A DNA stretch of 64,000 bases, taken from contig CAZAGI010000013.1 of assembly GCA_964484765.1 (NCBI GenBank), forward strand, positions 62,001 through 126,000. The letters run 5' to 3'. How positions within the stretch are numbered: position 1 is the stretch's first letter; each line of letters opens with the position of its first letter. The translations under genes and the position numbers were made by a program. This DNA comes from DSVQ01 sp964484765. Its GTDB lineage: Bacteria; Planctomycetota; Planctomycetia; Planctomycetales; Planctomycetaceae. The notes beneath the pieces were generated by a model, which was given only the letters and a program-made list of their open reading frames with translations, ran no database searches and had not been told where the DNA came from. Positions 43,315 through 52,041 of the stretch are shown here, piece after piece.

Positions 43315-44766
43315 TCAGTGGAAGGGCATCTGCACGACCATCGCTTCCCACTGGTGGTGATCTGCTTCGCTGACCGTGACCGTCAGCGGCTGGGTGGAAT
43401 CTCTCGCACTTGGCAGCGCCAGGAAAGCCGCGGCTCCGCCGTCGATCGTGATGACGGTCGGCATTCCCACGCGGAGTTCCCGCATCGCGACCGCGTTTTC
43501 GGCAATCAGCGACAGATGCCATTCGCGTCGCAGACTGAGCCAATCAGGGCCGCTCGCTGCATGGGCGTGGGCTTCGTGAAACCCAGTCGCGTTGACAACC
43601 GATCCCAGCGAATTGATGCCGTTCCGACGCACCAGCCAGGTGAAGAACGAACTGGCCGCACCGCGACAATGCAGATCGCGCCACCGTCCTTCACGGGCCG
43701 CATCAACAATGACGAGCGGGCTACGTTCAGGGTTCGCCGCAAACGCCTCTAGACGATGGCGGACGTTGCCGTCATTCCCCGATAACAGCACTTCCGCGGC
43801 ATGGGCCGTGCCTTCCAGGATCCAGTCGGCGACGGGCCAGGGCGTACCGCCGTATTCGCGTCGCAAAGCGCAAAACTGCGCGGCATGGACCAGTTCATGG
43901 ATGAGAATGGCGTCCCGCGTGTCCGCTGGCACGTCGGGATGGACATAAACCACGTCGCGCTCATTGCTGTGCGGCCGCGACAAATCCAGCCGGTAATCCG
44001 AAGCCAGAACGAAAGCCTCAACGGCGGTGCCGCCCCCATGGACTTGGCGAACCCGCGGTGTGACGACCACGGTCAGTTTGCCGTCAGTTTCGCGATCAGC
44101 CACTGCCCCAAACACGGCCTCGACGCGCGGGATCAACGCGTTCGTTAACTGTTGCGCAAGCCGTTGGCACCACTGCTGTCGCTCCAGATCACATTCTGCG
44201 TCACAATCGAGCACGATTCGCACACGTGAAGTCTGCTCGATTTCCCGTGTTTGCAGAGTTTGATGCAAGCACGCGCCTGGTCGACCGGACGGCAAAAACC
44301 AGGACTCAAGCGAAGTGGATTCCGGGCTCGACACGGCATCGGCGCTCGGTTCACCGACGACTCGAATGGGGGTCGCTGTCAGCTCAGGCACGCTGTCCGC
44401 GACGAGTTCGTCGCGATTCCATTCGCGGATGGGCATGATCGCGGAGCCATGTTCGTCGACGGTCACATTGAGAGTGACTTTTTGTCGTACTGGTTCCCAG
44501 GCCGTGATGACGAGGAATGTCGCGCACGTGGGATCATCAGGGACCGCGATGTTAACCCGACCGTGATCGGGAACGGATGATAGCCAGCGGACACCGCTCG
44601 AAGACGCGTGGTTGTTTCGAACGGTTGCCGCCGACGGCGCGGGTGTTGGCACCGGATCGCGCACGCCGACGCCTACCAGAATCGACCAGCCGCCGACCAT
44701 TCCCGCGAATACGATGCTTCGTTGGGCCAATGCCATCAGTGCGCTCACGGGGATTCCATCGGTCAC
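43315..44766 (-). CDS. Secreted gluzincin-like metallopeptidase (putative)
   Basis: A 483-residue protein with an N-terminal hydrophobic segment (MALAQRSIVFAGMVGGWS) and a predicted peptidase MA-like region. ILIHELVHAAQ supplies HExxH-like ligands (HELVH) and WILEGTAHAAE about 30 residues on supplies the third Glu, as in gluzincins. The N-terminal third contains beta-rich sequence (RVNIAVPDDPTCATFLVITA), and a C-terminal beta domain (TITIDGG-like VITIDGGAAAFLAL) follows. An alternative start is the ATG at 44736. The gene is convergent with its left-hand neighbour and has a 557-base gap on its 5' side. The proposed activity rests only on the metal motif. Confidence 0.75.
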   Translation of the reverse strand: MTDGIPVSALMALAQRSIVFAGMVGGWSILVGVGVRDPVPTPAPSAATVRNNHASSSGVRWLSSVPDHGRVNIAVPDDPTCATFLVITAWEPVRQKVTLNVTVDEHGSAIMPIREWNRDELVADSVPELTATPIRVVGEPSADAVSSPESTSLESWFLPSGRPGACLHQTLQTREIEQTSRVRIVLDCDAECDLERQQWCQRLAQQLTNALIPRVEAVFGAVADRETDGKLTVVVTPRVRQVHGGGTAVEAFVLASDYRLDLSRPHSNERDVVYVHPDVPADTRDAILIHELVHAAQFCALRREYGGTPWPVADWILEGTAHAAEVLLSGNDGNVRHRLEAFAANPERSPLVIVDAAREGRWRDLHCRGAASSFFTWLVRRNGINSLGSVVNATGFHEAHAHAASGPDWLSLRREWHLSLIAENAVAMRELRVGMPTVITIDGGAAAFLALPSARDSTQPLTVTVSEADHHQWEAMVVQMPFH

Positions 44767-45323
44767 GGAACACGATTCATGCCCTCTTCATCATCATCGA
44801 CACAGCCGTCGTAACCGCTCCAATCGCGATTGTTTGACGTCCTGAGAACGACGAAAGCTCAATACCGGTCGAAAAAGAACATTCCGGCGTTGCGACGCGA
44901 CTGAATTGCTCATCTCACTGTCATTTCAAGACTTGCGCTGCGGTTTTTGGCGGGGCTTCATCGCGGAAAAGCGCATCACCTTGCCGGTTTGATGGCTTTA
45001 CGCCACTTGTAACGACGGCACCCGATACGCGCATCGCACCTGCTCAAAGATTTCCCGTCAGACCGGTTTAGGGCGATGGCCGAAACTCACGATGGACCGG
45101 AATGGTGAATTTCGCGTGCGTCACTCTCGATCTGTCTGATTCTGGTTTCACGTTCTCGCGAAAAGCAGCAACGTCCGGCGAGAATTTGCTTCAATTTGTT
45201 TGACAGCGACTGATAGAATCGCGGTGGTGCCGTCTCCGTTGCGGAAGAGATGATACGTCTGTCATCGATCCTGCAGCGCGATTTGAATTTCAAGCCGAGT
45301 GTTCACTCGGGGAGTAGCAGCCA
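44767..45323. other. Intergenic region between divergent genes
   Basis: A 557-base gap between the divergent metallopeptidase-like gene and the VWA/STN gene. No open frame is convincing. A TTGACA at 45200-45205 and TAGAAT at 45214-45219 lie about 110 bases before the VWA start. The 8-base spacing is too short for a standard sigma-70 promoter, so either only the TAGAAT is used or neither is. No RNA gene is evident. Confidence 0.5.
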
Positions 45324-47831
45324 ATGTTCCAACGATGGGTGAGCCATCTTCATCTCCTCGCCGCGAGCGTTGCGATCGGCGTGGGGACAGCTGACACCTG
45401 GGCCGCGGATGCAGCCTCTGCGCCCGTCTGGCAGCGGGTGACCGCGGACGGCGAGTCGTACCAGGCGATCCTGCTGCGATCTGACCGGCTCGCGGATGCT
45501 CTGGCCCCGCAAACGCACGCCATTCTGGTGGACACCTCGGCCAGTCAGGTCGGCGAGCACCGTCAACTCGCGCTGGATCTGGTTGCCGGGTTCTTGAAGC
45601 AGCTTCCAGCGAATCACAAGGTGCAACTCTGGGCCGTGGATGTCTCGCAAGAACCGCTGACCGCCACCGCGGTGGCTCCCAACAGCCCGGAAATGGCGGC
45701 GGGGTTGAAAGCTCTGCAGCAACGAATTCCGCTGGGTGCCTCGGATTTGGGCGGTGCTCTGAAAACGGCGTTGAAGTCGCTGCCCGCCCATCAGCCCGCT
45801 TCGGTGGTTTACATCGGTGATGGCCAGAGCGGCGCACTGACGGTCGATGCGGCCACGCTCGCCGCACTGACTCACGAATACCGTCAACAACGGACGTCGA
45901 TTACGAGCTACGGCGTTGGCCCCGAACTGCACCTCCAACTGCTCGGCAGCCTCGCGGTGCAAACGGGTGGGAATGTCCACTTCGATGCGGAACTCGATAA
46001 GCGCGAGCAGGCGAAGAAAGACGCCACGATTCGTGGCAAAATCATCGCGCAACAAGCGGCCGACCTGGTGAAATCCGCGACGGGCGCGGTCAGCTATCCG
46101 CAACAATTGCGAGTCACTCCCGCGACCGTGGCGCTGCTGCCGAACATCGCGTTGCCTCTGCGGACCGATCGCGAGACGATTTACCTCTCCGCCGGTGTGC
46201 TGCCCGCGGAAGTGAAAGTTTCTTTGAGTGCTGGAAAGCAGGAACAGACGTGGTCGCTTGCGGACCCCGAAGACACACGCGGGGCGACGTTCCTCCCGGC
46301 TTACACACAACGCGCATTGTCTGACAACGGTTTGAGCAACGGTCTGGCGGGAGTCAACTTCTGCCGGCTCGCGGATGACGAGTTCCAATCCTTGTTGACC
46401 GATCGCTTGCTGGAAGGTCGGCTGGCCTTGGCCGCGAATCGTCCGGAAGTGGCCGCCAAGATCGCCGCGGAAGTCCGTCGCGTGGATGATGGTGTGGTTG
46501 AAGCCCGGCAGTTGGCCTTCGCCGCGGAAAAAGCTCAAGTCCAACTGGCCAGCCGCCAAGCCGCGACGGAAGAACCACAATCCGCGAATGTCGATACCAT
46601 TGGCGAACTGGAACGCCACACCCGCGTCAAGACACAGAAGCTGCAGTACGAAGTCAGCAAGGTGATTGACGCTTCGCGTGCCACACGGGAGCTGGATTCG
46701 GCCCTCGACGCTTTGCGGCAAACGATGAACAGCGTGCGCTCGGCCACCGATATCAATCCGGAAGACCGGGCGAAAATGATGAAGCAATTGGAGAATGAAC
46801 TCCTCGCCACGACGAATCGCCGGGATCGATACAACCAGGAACAAACCCGCAAGCAAGAAGCCTTGGCACAATTGGAGTCGCAAAAGCGGTTGCAAGAAAC
46901 CGCGACGCTGGAAGAAGAGCGGCTGGAAAACCTGATTGACCGCGTGCGAGCCTTGATGCTGGCTGGTCGTCACGGCGACGCTGCAGCGTACGGCGAAGCG
47001 CAGGCGGTGGCGGATGTCGCCGTGAGCTTGCGACCCGGTGAAGGAACATCAGCCGCAGCGCGGTTTGATGCAGAAGCGGCGGAACAGTTGGACCGGGCGC
47101 GGCGTCTGCGGGCGCGGCGGGCCGACCAGCTCCTCGAAACCTTGTATCAAGTGGAGTTGTCCCACATCCCGTTCCCGGACGAACCCCCGGTTCGCTATCC
47201 GCCCGCAGAAGTGTGGCAAGCCCTCACGCAGCGGCGGAAGAAATGGCGTTCCGTCGACCTGCGGAAGAACAGCCCGATCGAACAGCGGCTGGAAGCCGCG
47301 CTGTCGGAGCGGACCGACCTGGCCTTCGTCGATACGCCGCTCACCGACGCGATCGACTTCCTCGAAGATGTGCACGGCATTTCGATCATCATCGATACGG
47401 CAGCCTTGACGGACGAAGGCGTCGACCCAAGTGCGCCGGTGAACCTTGAGTTGTCGGGGATCACGCTGCGAAGCGCCTTGAAATTGATGCTCGGACCACT
47501 GCAACTGACGTATGTGATTGAAGACGAAGTCATGAAGATCACGACGCAGGTGAAGGCGGACGAAGTGCTCTCGACCCGTGTTTACCCTGTAGCCGACCTT
47601 GTTGTGCCCATCACCTCGGGTGGTGGTGGCGCCGGTCAGGGACAAGGGATCTTCGGGAACCCATTCGGTGGCGGTGGTGGTGGTGGCGGACTCGGCGGCG
47701 GACTCGGCGGCGGTGGTGGTGGTTTTGGCGGTGGCGGCGGCGGCTTTGGCGGCGGCTTCCCCAGCGTGAAACCGGAACCCGTTCCGCAGCAACCTGCGGC
47801 TGTCGAAGCACCGAAAAAAAAACTCCGGTAA
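45324..47831 (+). CDS. Secreted VWA-like / STN-domain / glycine-rich protein
   Basis: An 835-residue exported protein. The signal peptide is followed by a von Willebrand A-like domain with ILVDTSASQVG in place of the MIDAS DxSxS, and VVYIGDGQSG. A long helical region (about 350-570) includes coiled coil (QLENELLATTNRRDRYNQEQ). Near 670-745 an STN/secretin-N-like domain appears (DAIDFLEDVHGISIIIDTAAL, GITLRSALKLMLGPLQLTYV). A glycine-rich tail (about 765-815) follows. The frame ends right after an A9 run (47814-47822) with KKKLR and TAA. The -1 frame beyond that run is open and continues into the next gene without an ATG. Both entries may be one protein. The ATG at 45324 is preceded by GGAG. 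Confidence 0.85.
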   Translation: MFQRWVSHLHLLAASVAIGVGTADTWAADAASAPVWQRVTADGESYQAILLRSDRLADALAPQTHAILVDTSASQVGEHRQLALDLVAGFLKQLPANHKVQLWAVDVSQEPLTATAVAPNSPEMAAGLKALQQRIPLGASDLGGALKTALKSLPAHQPASVVYIGDGQSGALTVDAATLAALTHEYRQQRTSITSYGVGPELHLQLLGSLAVQTGGNVHFDAELDKREQAKKDATIRGKIIAQQAADLVKSATGAVSYPQQLRVTPATVALLPNIALPLRTDRETIYLSAGVLPAEVKVSLSAGKQEQTWSLADPEDTRGATFLPAYTQRALSDNGLSNGLAGVNFCRLADDEFQSLLTDRLLEGRLALAANRPEVAAKIAAEVRRVDDGVVEARQLAFAAEKAQVQLASRQAATEEPQSANVDTIGELERHTRVKTQKLQYEVSKVIDASRATRELDSALDALRQTMNSVRSATDINPEDRAKMMKQLENELLATTNRRDRYNQEQTRKQEALAQLESQKRLQETATLEEERLENLIDRVRALMLAGRHGDAAAYGEAQAVADVAVSLRPGEGTSAAARFDAEAAEQLDRARRLRARRADQLLETLYQVELSHIPFPDEPPVRYPPAEVWQALTQRRKKWRSVDLRKNSPIEQRLEAALSERTDLAFVDTPLTDAIDFLEDVHGISIIIDTAALTDEGVDPSAPVNLELSGITLRSALKLMLGPLQLTYVIEDEVMKITTQVKADEVLSTRVYPVADLVVPITSGGGGAGQGQGIFGNPFGGGGGGGGLGGGLGGGGGGFGGGGGGFGGGFPSVKPEPVPQQPAAVEAPKKKLR
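47814..47822 (+). other. A9 slippery run: candidate -1 frameshift or sequence indel
   Basis: Nine A residues in the zero-frame context CCG AAA AAA AAA CTC. Within it, A AAA AAA is a canonical -1 slippery heptamer. After the slip the frame reads K-T-P-V-T-E-A-S and stays open to 49273. Eleven bases downstream a 6-bp stem (47834-47839 with 47845-47850, one G-U pair) could act as a stimulator. Confidence 0.5.
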
Positions 47832-47992
47832 CTGAGGCTTCTCCAGCCTTTGCAGAAGACCCAATTCAACGAAACCCGGAGCGATCTCGTCCTGCCACGG
47901 ATGCGGTCGCTCCGGTTCGTTTTCAACCACCCGCAGCCGCGCCACCGACGAACCCCCGGTCGACTCCGAAGACGGACGCGGCGAAGTCAGTC

Positions 47993-49273
47993 TTGCCCAA
48001 GGGACCCGCCACGCCTGAGATCTGGGCAAAGCTCGTTCGACAAGACATTGATACGGCCACGCTGCGGCAACTCGTGATGGAATTGGAAGAGGGTAAACGC
48101 CACGAAGACGTCATCACGTTGCTGGAGCAGGCGATCCTCGCCGGAAAATCGCAGCCGTGGATGTACGAAGTGCTGGCGCTCACGATGGAAATCGCCGGGC
48201 GACCGCGGGCCCAGGTGGAACGCGTTCTCCTGTCAACGCGCGACCTGGTCCCCGCCAACACGACGGAGTTGTTGTTCCTGGCGGCGTACCTCGCGCGATT
48301 CGAGCGTTATGCCCAGGCTGTCCGGTGTTGCCGCCAGGCTGCCGAACTGGAACCCTCGCGGCCTGAGCCATACCTCGAAGCACTGCGGTTTGCGAGCAAG
48401 TCGCGCAGCAATGACGATCGGGCCTGGGCAGCCGTCGGCGTGATGGTGTATGCCTGGGGACCCAAACGCAACGAGTATCTGGACCAGGCGGAAACGGCTG
48501 TTGCCGAAGTTCGCGCAGCGTGGACGAAGAGCGACAGCGACAAAATCAAGCTGGCAGGGTTCGATAGCGCCCTCGCGGAGGCGCGGCGTTGCGATCTTCA
48601 CTTACGGTTGGAATGGACCGGTGCCGGCGAGCTCGATTTGCTGGTGGATGAACCGGCCGGCTCGACATGCTCACGCGCCGCGCCCTATACCATTGCCGGA
48701 GGGGTGCTGGTGCATGACGGCCTCGGTCCAAAGCCTGAGAACTGTTACGACGAATACGTCTGCCCGCAGGCGTGGCCGGGTGAATACAAAGCGCGGATTC
48801 GACACGGCTGGGGGCAGATCGTCGGCAAGCGTGCCCGGCTGATCGTCACCCGCCATGAAGGATCGCCGCACGAAGAACGCGAGATTGTCAACGTTAACAT
48901 TGGGAGCGAAGACGTGGTAGTGCGCGTTTCGCTGCGGCAAGGCCGTCGGCAAAAGATCGCGCTGATCCATCCGGCGATTCACTTGGAGAAGCAACCCGGC
49001 CGCGTTCAGCAGACCGTGGCGCAGCAACTCGCCCCGGCGGCCATTAACGGACAACTGGGACCAGGCGGCGGAGCCGGTGGCGGTGGTCTCGGCGGCGGCT
49101 TCCCGCAGGGCGGCAACAACGTCGGCTACCAACCGGTGATTCAGTTCATCAACGAGGGCGTGACGATGAGCGCCCTCGCCACCGTGTCCGGCGATCGGCG
49201 GTATGTGCGGATTACCACCCAGCCGGTCTTCTCGAACATCACCGACGTCTTCACGTTCAGCTTTGTGCGCTAG
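47993..49273 (+). CDS. TPR/YfaP-like protein, probable frameshifted C-terminal part of the VWA protein
   Basis: A 426-residue product if read from TTG 47993, but the frame is already open from the A9 run at 47814 with no ATG and no convincing SD. Residues about 20-140 look like TPR-like helices (MELEEGKRHEDVITLLEQAI, YAQAVRCCRQAAELEPSRPEPYLEAL). Next comes a YfaP/DUF2135-like domain (LRLEWTGAGELDLLVDEPAGS, VCPQAWPGEYKARI), a glycine-rich linker and a tail (INEGVTMSALATVSGDRRYV) resembling a secretin repeat. The most likely reading is a single protein of about 1300 residues with the preceding gene, produced by -1 frameshifting or broken by an indel. Start and independence are doubtful; the coding nature is not. 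Confidence 0.8.
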   Translation: MPKGPATPEIWAKLVRQDIDTATLRQLVMELEEGKRHEDVITLLEQAILAGKSQPWMYEVLALTMEIAGRPRAQVERVLLSTRDLVPANTTELLFLAAYLARFERYAQAVRCCRQAAELEPSRPEPYLEALRFASKSRSNDDRAWAAVGVMVYAWGPKRNEYLDQAETAVAEVRAAWTKSDSDKIKLAGFDSALAEARRCDLHLRLEWTGAGELDLLVDEPAGSTCSRAAPYTIAGGVLVHDGLGPKPENCYDEYVCPQAWPGEYKARIRHGWGQIVGKRARLIVTRHEGSPHEEREIVNVNIGSEDVVVRVSLRQGRRQKIALIHPAIHLEKQPGRVQQTVAQQLAPAAINGQLGPGGGAGGGGLGGGFPQGGNNVGYQPVIQFINEGVTMSALATVSGDRRYVRITTQPVFSNITDVFTFSFVR

Positions 49274-49276
49274 CCG

Positions 49277-50326
49277 TTACCGCATCAGTCCCGGCAGAAC
49301 ATCGACGTCAAACGGAGCCGTGAGACCGCGCTCATACAGTTCCCAGCCGATGGCGCCCATCGCGGCGTTGTCGGTGCACAACTCACGCGGCGCGATGATC
49401 AGCCGTACCTGACGGCGGTCGCACATCGTCTGCAATGCCGCGCGGAACACGGAGTTGGCGGCGACACCCCCGCCGACGCAGAGCGTGTTCCGTCCAGTAT
49501 TCTCGAGTGCTTGCGTGCATTTCCGCACGAGAATTTCCACCGTCGCGGCTTGAAAGCTGGCGGCAAGGTCAGCGCGACGTTCATCGGTGAGCGGCGGGAC
49601 CGCCTCACGTGATCCCGGCGTCCCCCGCGCGGCGTACAATACGGCGGTCTTCAATCCGCTGAAGCTGAACTTCAGTTGCGCATCATGCAGAAAGGATCGC
49701 GGCAACGCGACCGCCTGCGCATTGCCGGTTTGAGCAAGTTTCTCGATCAGCGGACCGCCGGGATAATCGAGACCGAGGATTTGCCCGACTTTGTCGAAGG
49801 CTTCACCGGCCGCGTCATCGATCGTCGCTCCCAGCAAATCGAATTCGACCGGCGATCGACAGTCATACAAATGCGTATGACCGCCGCTGACGACGAAGCC
49901 CACGCAGGGAAACGCCTCGGCGCCCGCAGCCAACCGGCAAGCGTACAAGTGGGCTGCGACATGATTCACAGCGACCAGCGGAAGGCCGAGCGCCCAAGCA
50001 AGAGACTTGGCCGCCGTTAAACCCACCAGCAGCGATCCCACCAAACCCGGTTGAGTGGCTACGGCAATCACGTCTAAGTCTCGAAGCGTGATTCCGGCTG
50101 TTTGCAGGGATTCGTCGATCACCGGGAGAATGCGTTCCACGTGGGCACGGGACGCAATCTCGGGCACGACTCCGCCAAAGCGTTCGTGCAGCGTGTGCTG
50201 TGTGGCGACGATGCTGGAACGCACCCGGCGTTCCTGATCGATGACGGCGGCGGCAGTTTCGTCGCACGACGTTTCCAGCGCCAGCATCTGCCGCAATCGT
50301 GAAGTTGCTGTCACGACCAGGATCAC
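49277..50326 (-). CDS. tsaD: tRNA N6-adenosine threonylcarbamoyltransferase TsaD
   Basis: A 349-residue ASKHA-fold enzyme that transfers the threonylcarbamoyl group to A37 of tRNAs reading ANN codons, working with TsaB and TsaE. LALETSCDETAAAVI is the N-terminal signature, the metal site is VNHVAAHLYA, and FVVSGGHTHLYD, IDDAAGEAFDKVG and LCVGGGVAANSVFR are all typical. The start is a GTG overlapping the stop of the S41 protease (GTGA). An ATG at 50287 (MLALETSCDE) is also possible. It is probably in an operon with the protease upstream of it. Confidence 0.96.
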   Translation of the reverse strand: MILVVTATSRLRQMLALETSCDETAAAVIDQERRVRSSIVATQHTLHERFGGVVPEIASRAHVERILPVIDESLQTAGITLRDLDVIAVATQPGLVGSLLVGLTAAKSLAWALGLPLVAVNHVAAHLYACRLAAGAEAFPCVGFVVSGGHTHLYDCRSPVEFDLLGATIDDAAGEAFDKVGQILGLDYPGGPLIEKLAQTGNAQAVALPRSFLHDAQLKFSFSGLKTAVLYAARGTPGSREAVPPLTDERRADLAASFQAATVEILVRKCTQALENTGRNTLCVGGGVAANSVFRAALQTMCDRRQVRLIIAPRELCTDNAAMGAIGWELYERGLTAPFDVDVLPGLMR

Positions 50327-51816
50327 ACGCTGCGAATGCGGAGAAACGTCGAAATGTTGAACAGCGGTGTGAGATCTGCCGCACCCGGGAACGATTTCGC
50401 CTTGCCGGAAGTCTTTTTCTCTTCGGGCTTGGTGTCGTCGGCCTTCTTCTCTTCCGGTTTGTCACCGTCTTTGAGTTTGGCCGCGTCATCCGTTTTTGGC
50501 TTGGCGAGTTCGGCCTTCACCGCTTCCATGGCCTTGGCAAATTGTGAATCGACGTAATCCGACTTGGGCGGTTCACCCGAGACTCGCAGCACATCGCGAT
50601 CGGAGCGGAATTCGCGATATTTTTCCATATCCTGAATCGACCACTTCACTTCGAAACCGGCATCGGGCGTCACGCCCCATTCATCGGTTTCTTTTGAGTT
50701 CGGAAAGCGGTGGATGTTTTTGCCGCTCGGGCGGTGATAGCTCGCGGTAGTCAACTTCAAGGCGCTCTTGCCGCCTTCGAGTTCGATCACGTTCTGGACG
50801 CTGCCTTTGCCCCATGTGCGTTCGCCGACAATGATGGCGCGCTTGTCGTCTTGCAGGCAGGCGGACACGATTTCACTCGCCGAGGCGCTGAAGCGGTTCA
50901 CCAGAATGGCAATGGGGAAGCCGCTGTAGGTGCCGGCTTTCTTCGCTCGAACGACTTGCTCTTCGGTGTTGCGGCCCTTGGTGCTGACGATCACGCCCTT
51001 TTCGACGAACATATCGGCGATGGAGATCGCCGCAGGCAGCAGTCCACCCGGGTTGAAGCGCAGGTCCAGGATGAGCGCTTCCATTCCGCCGGCTTTCAAC
51101 TGCTTCATCGCTTCTTCCATTTCTTCCGTGCTGTTGCGGCTGAAATGGGTCAGGCGGATGTAACCGATTTTCGGTTCGCCGGGCAACAGGTACGACCACG
51201 TGCCGTCCGAATTGTAATGATCGCCGATGACGGTCGCCGTCTTAATCACCGCCCGCACGATTTCCAGCGATTCCGGCTTGTTCGAGCCTTGATGCAGAAC
51301 GGTGACTTTCACCGCTTCACCGGGCTTCCCGCGCATCAGTTTCACGGCGTTGTCCATCTCGCGGCCTTCCGGAAACTCCGCGGTGAGCTTGCCGTCGATA
51401 TCGACGATCTTGTCCCCGGCGCGGACCCCAGCTTTGTACGCCGGCGTTCCCGGCAGCGGGGTCATCACCATCAACTGTCGCGTTCTCGGCTCGACCGTCA
51501 CCTGGATGCCGATGCCGCCGAATTCCTGGTCGACGATGGTATTGAACTGATTCAGTTCTTCGGGATCGATGTAAGAAGAATACGGGTCAAGCTCGCCGAT
51601 CATGCCCCGCATTGCGGCTTCGATCACCTTGCGGCGATCGGTCGTGGTGACGTAGTTCCGGTCAATCTGTTCAAACGTGTCGACGAACAGTTTCAGCAAC
51701 TCGAAGTATTCGTCATCCGTCTTCGGTCCATCGGCGGCGGGAACCGGAGCGATGCAGACCGCTCCAAACAACACCGCGAATACGACGGACGTCCACCCCT
51801 GTCGCGAACCACGCAT
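50323..51816 (-). CDS. S41 family C-terminal processing peptidase (CtpA-like)
   Basis: A 497-residue secreted serine protease. The signal peptide is WTSVVFAVLFGAVCIA and the mature protein begins near ADGPKTDD. An N-terminal helical domain leads to a PDZ domain (GIGIQVTVEPRTRQLMVMTPLPG, PAYKAGVRAGDKIVDIDG). The catalytic core has LDLRFNPGGLL, RFSASASEIVSA (Ser) and WGKGSVQN (Lys), the classic S41 dyad. A long Lys/Asp/Glu/Pro-rich tail (about 430-480) follows and ends in a short ordered segment (LTPLFNISTFLRI). The start at 51816 begins the signal peptide. It overlaps tsaD by four bases. Confidence 0.95.
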   Translation of the reverse strand: MRGSRQGWTSVVFAVLFGAVCIAPVPAADGPKTDDEYFELLKLFVDTFEQIDRNYVTTTDRRKVIEAAMRGMIGELDPYSSYIDPEELNQFNTIVDQEFGGIGIQVTVEPRTRQLMVMTPLPGTPAYKAGVRAGDKIVDIDGKLTAEFPEGREMDNAVKLMRGKPGEAVKVTVLHQGSNKPESLEIVRAVIKTATVIGDHYNSDGTWSYLLPGEPKIGYIRLTHFSRNSTEEMEEAMKQLKAGGMEALILDLRFNPGGLLPAAISIADMFVEKGVIVSTKGRNTEEQVVRAKKAGTYSGFPIAILVNRFSASASEIVSACLQDDKRAIIVGERTWGKGSVQNVIELEGGKSALKLTTASYHRPSGKNIHRFPNSKETDEWGVTPDAGFEVKWSIQDMEKYREFRSDRDVLRVSGEPPKSDYVDSQFAKAMEAVKAELAKPKTDDAAKLKDGDKPEEKKADDTKPEEKKTSGKAKSFPGAADLTPLFNISTFLRIRSV

Positions 51817-52041
51817 AACCAGCACTCCCCCCGACGCCTTACGGCACCGCACCCATCGCCCGCGCATCCCATTGCGAAGGATCGATCAATATCTATTGAC
51901 TCTAGGCGTTTTGAACGGACCGGGCAAGGGCGTCCACCGCAGTTTTTCCCTGAAACGCGCGGCTTTCCCCGAGCGAGGTTTGCGTTACCATGCGGAGTTG
52001 GTGCTGCACACGTGTCGGAAGCGCAACGGGATTGTCGGCAC

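Noticed and set aside
45303..46973. Open frame of over 550 codons on the minus strand
   Set aside because: It is antisense to the VWA/STN gene, rich in Arg and Gly with no domain, and has no SD.
47640..47760. Repeated GGTGGC/GGCGGC tract that looks like a DNA repeat
   Set aside because: It simply encodes the glycine-rich tail of the VWA/STN protein.
50710..52041. In-frame upstream extension of the AddB-like gene
   Set aside because: It is antisense to the S41 protease gene and shows no AddB-like sequence until the ATG at 52042.
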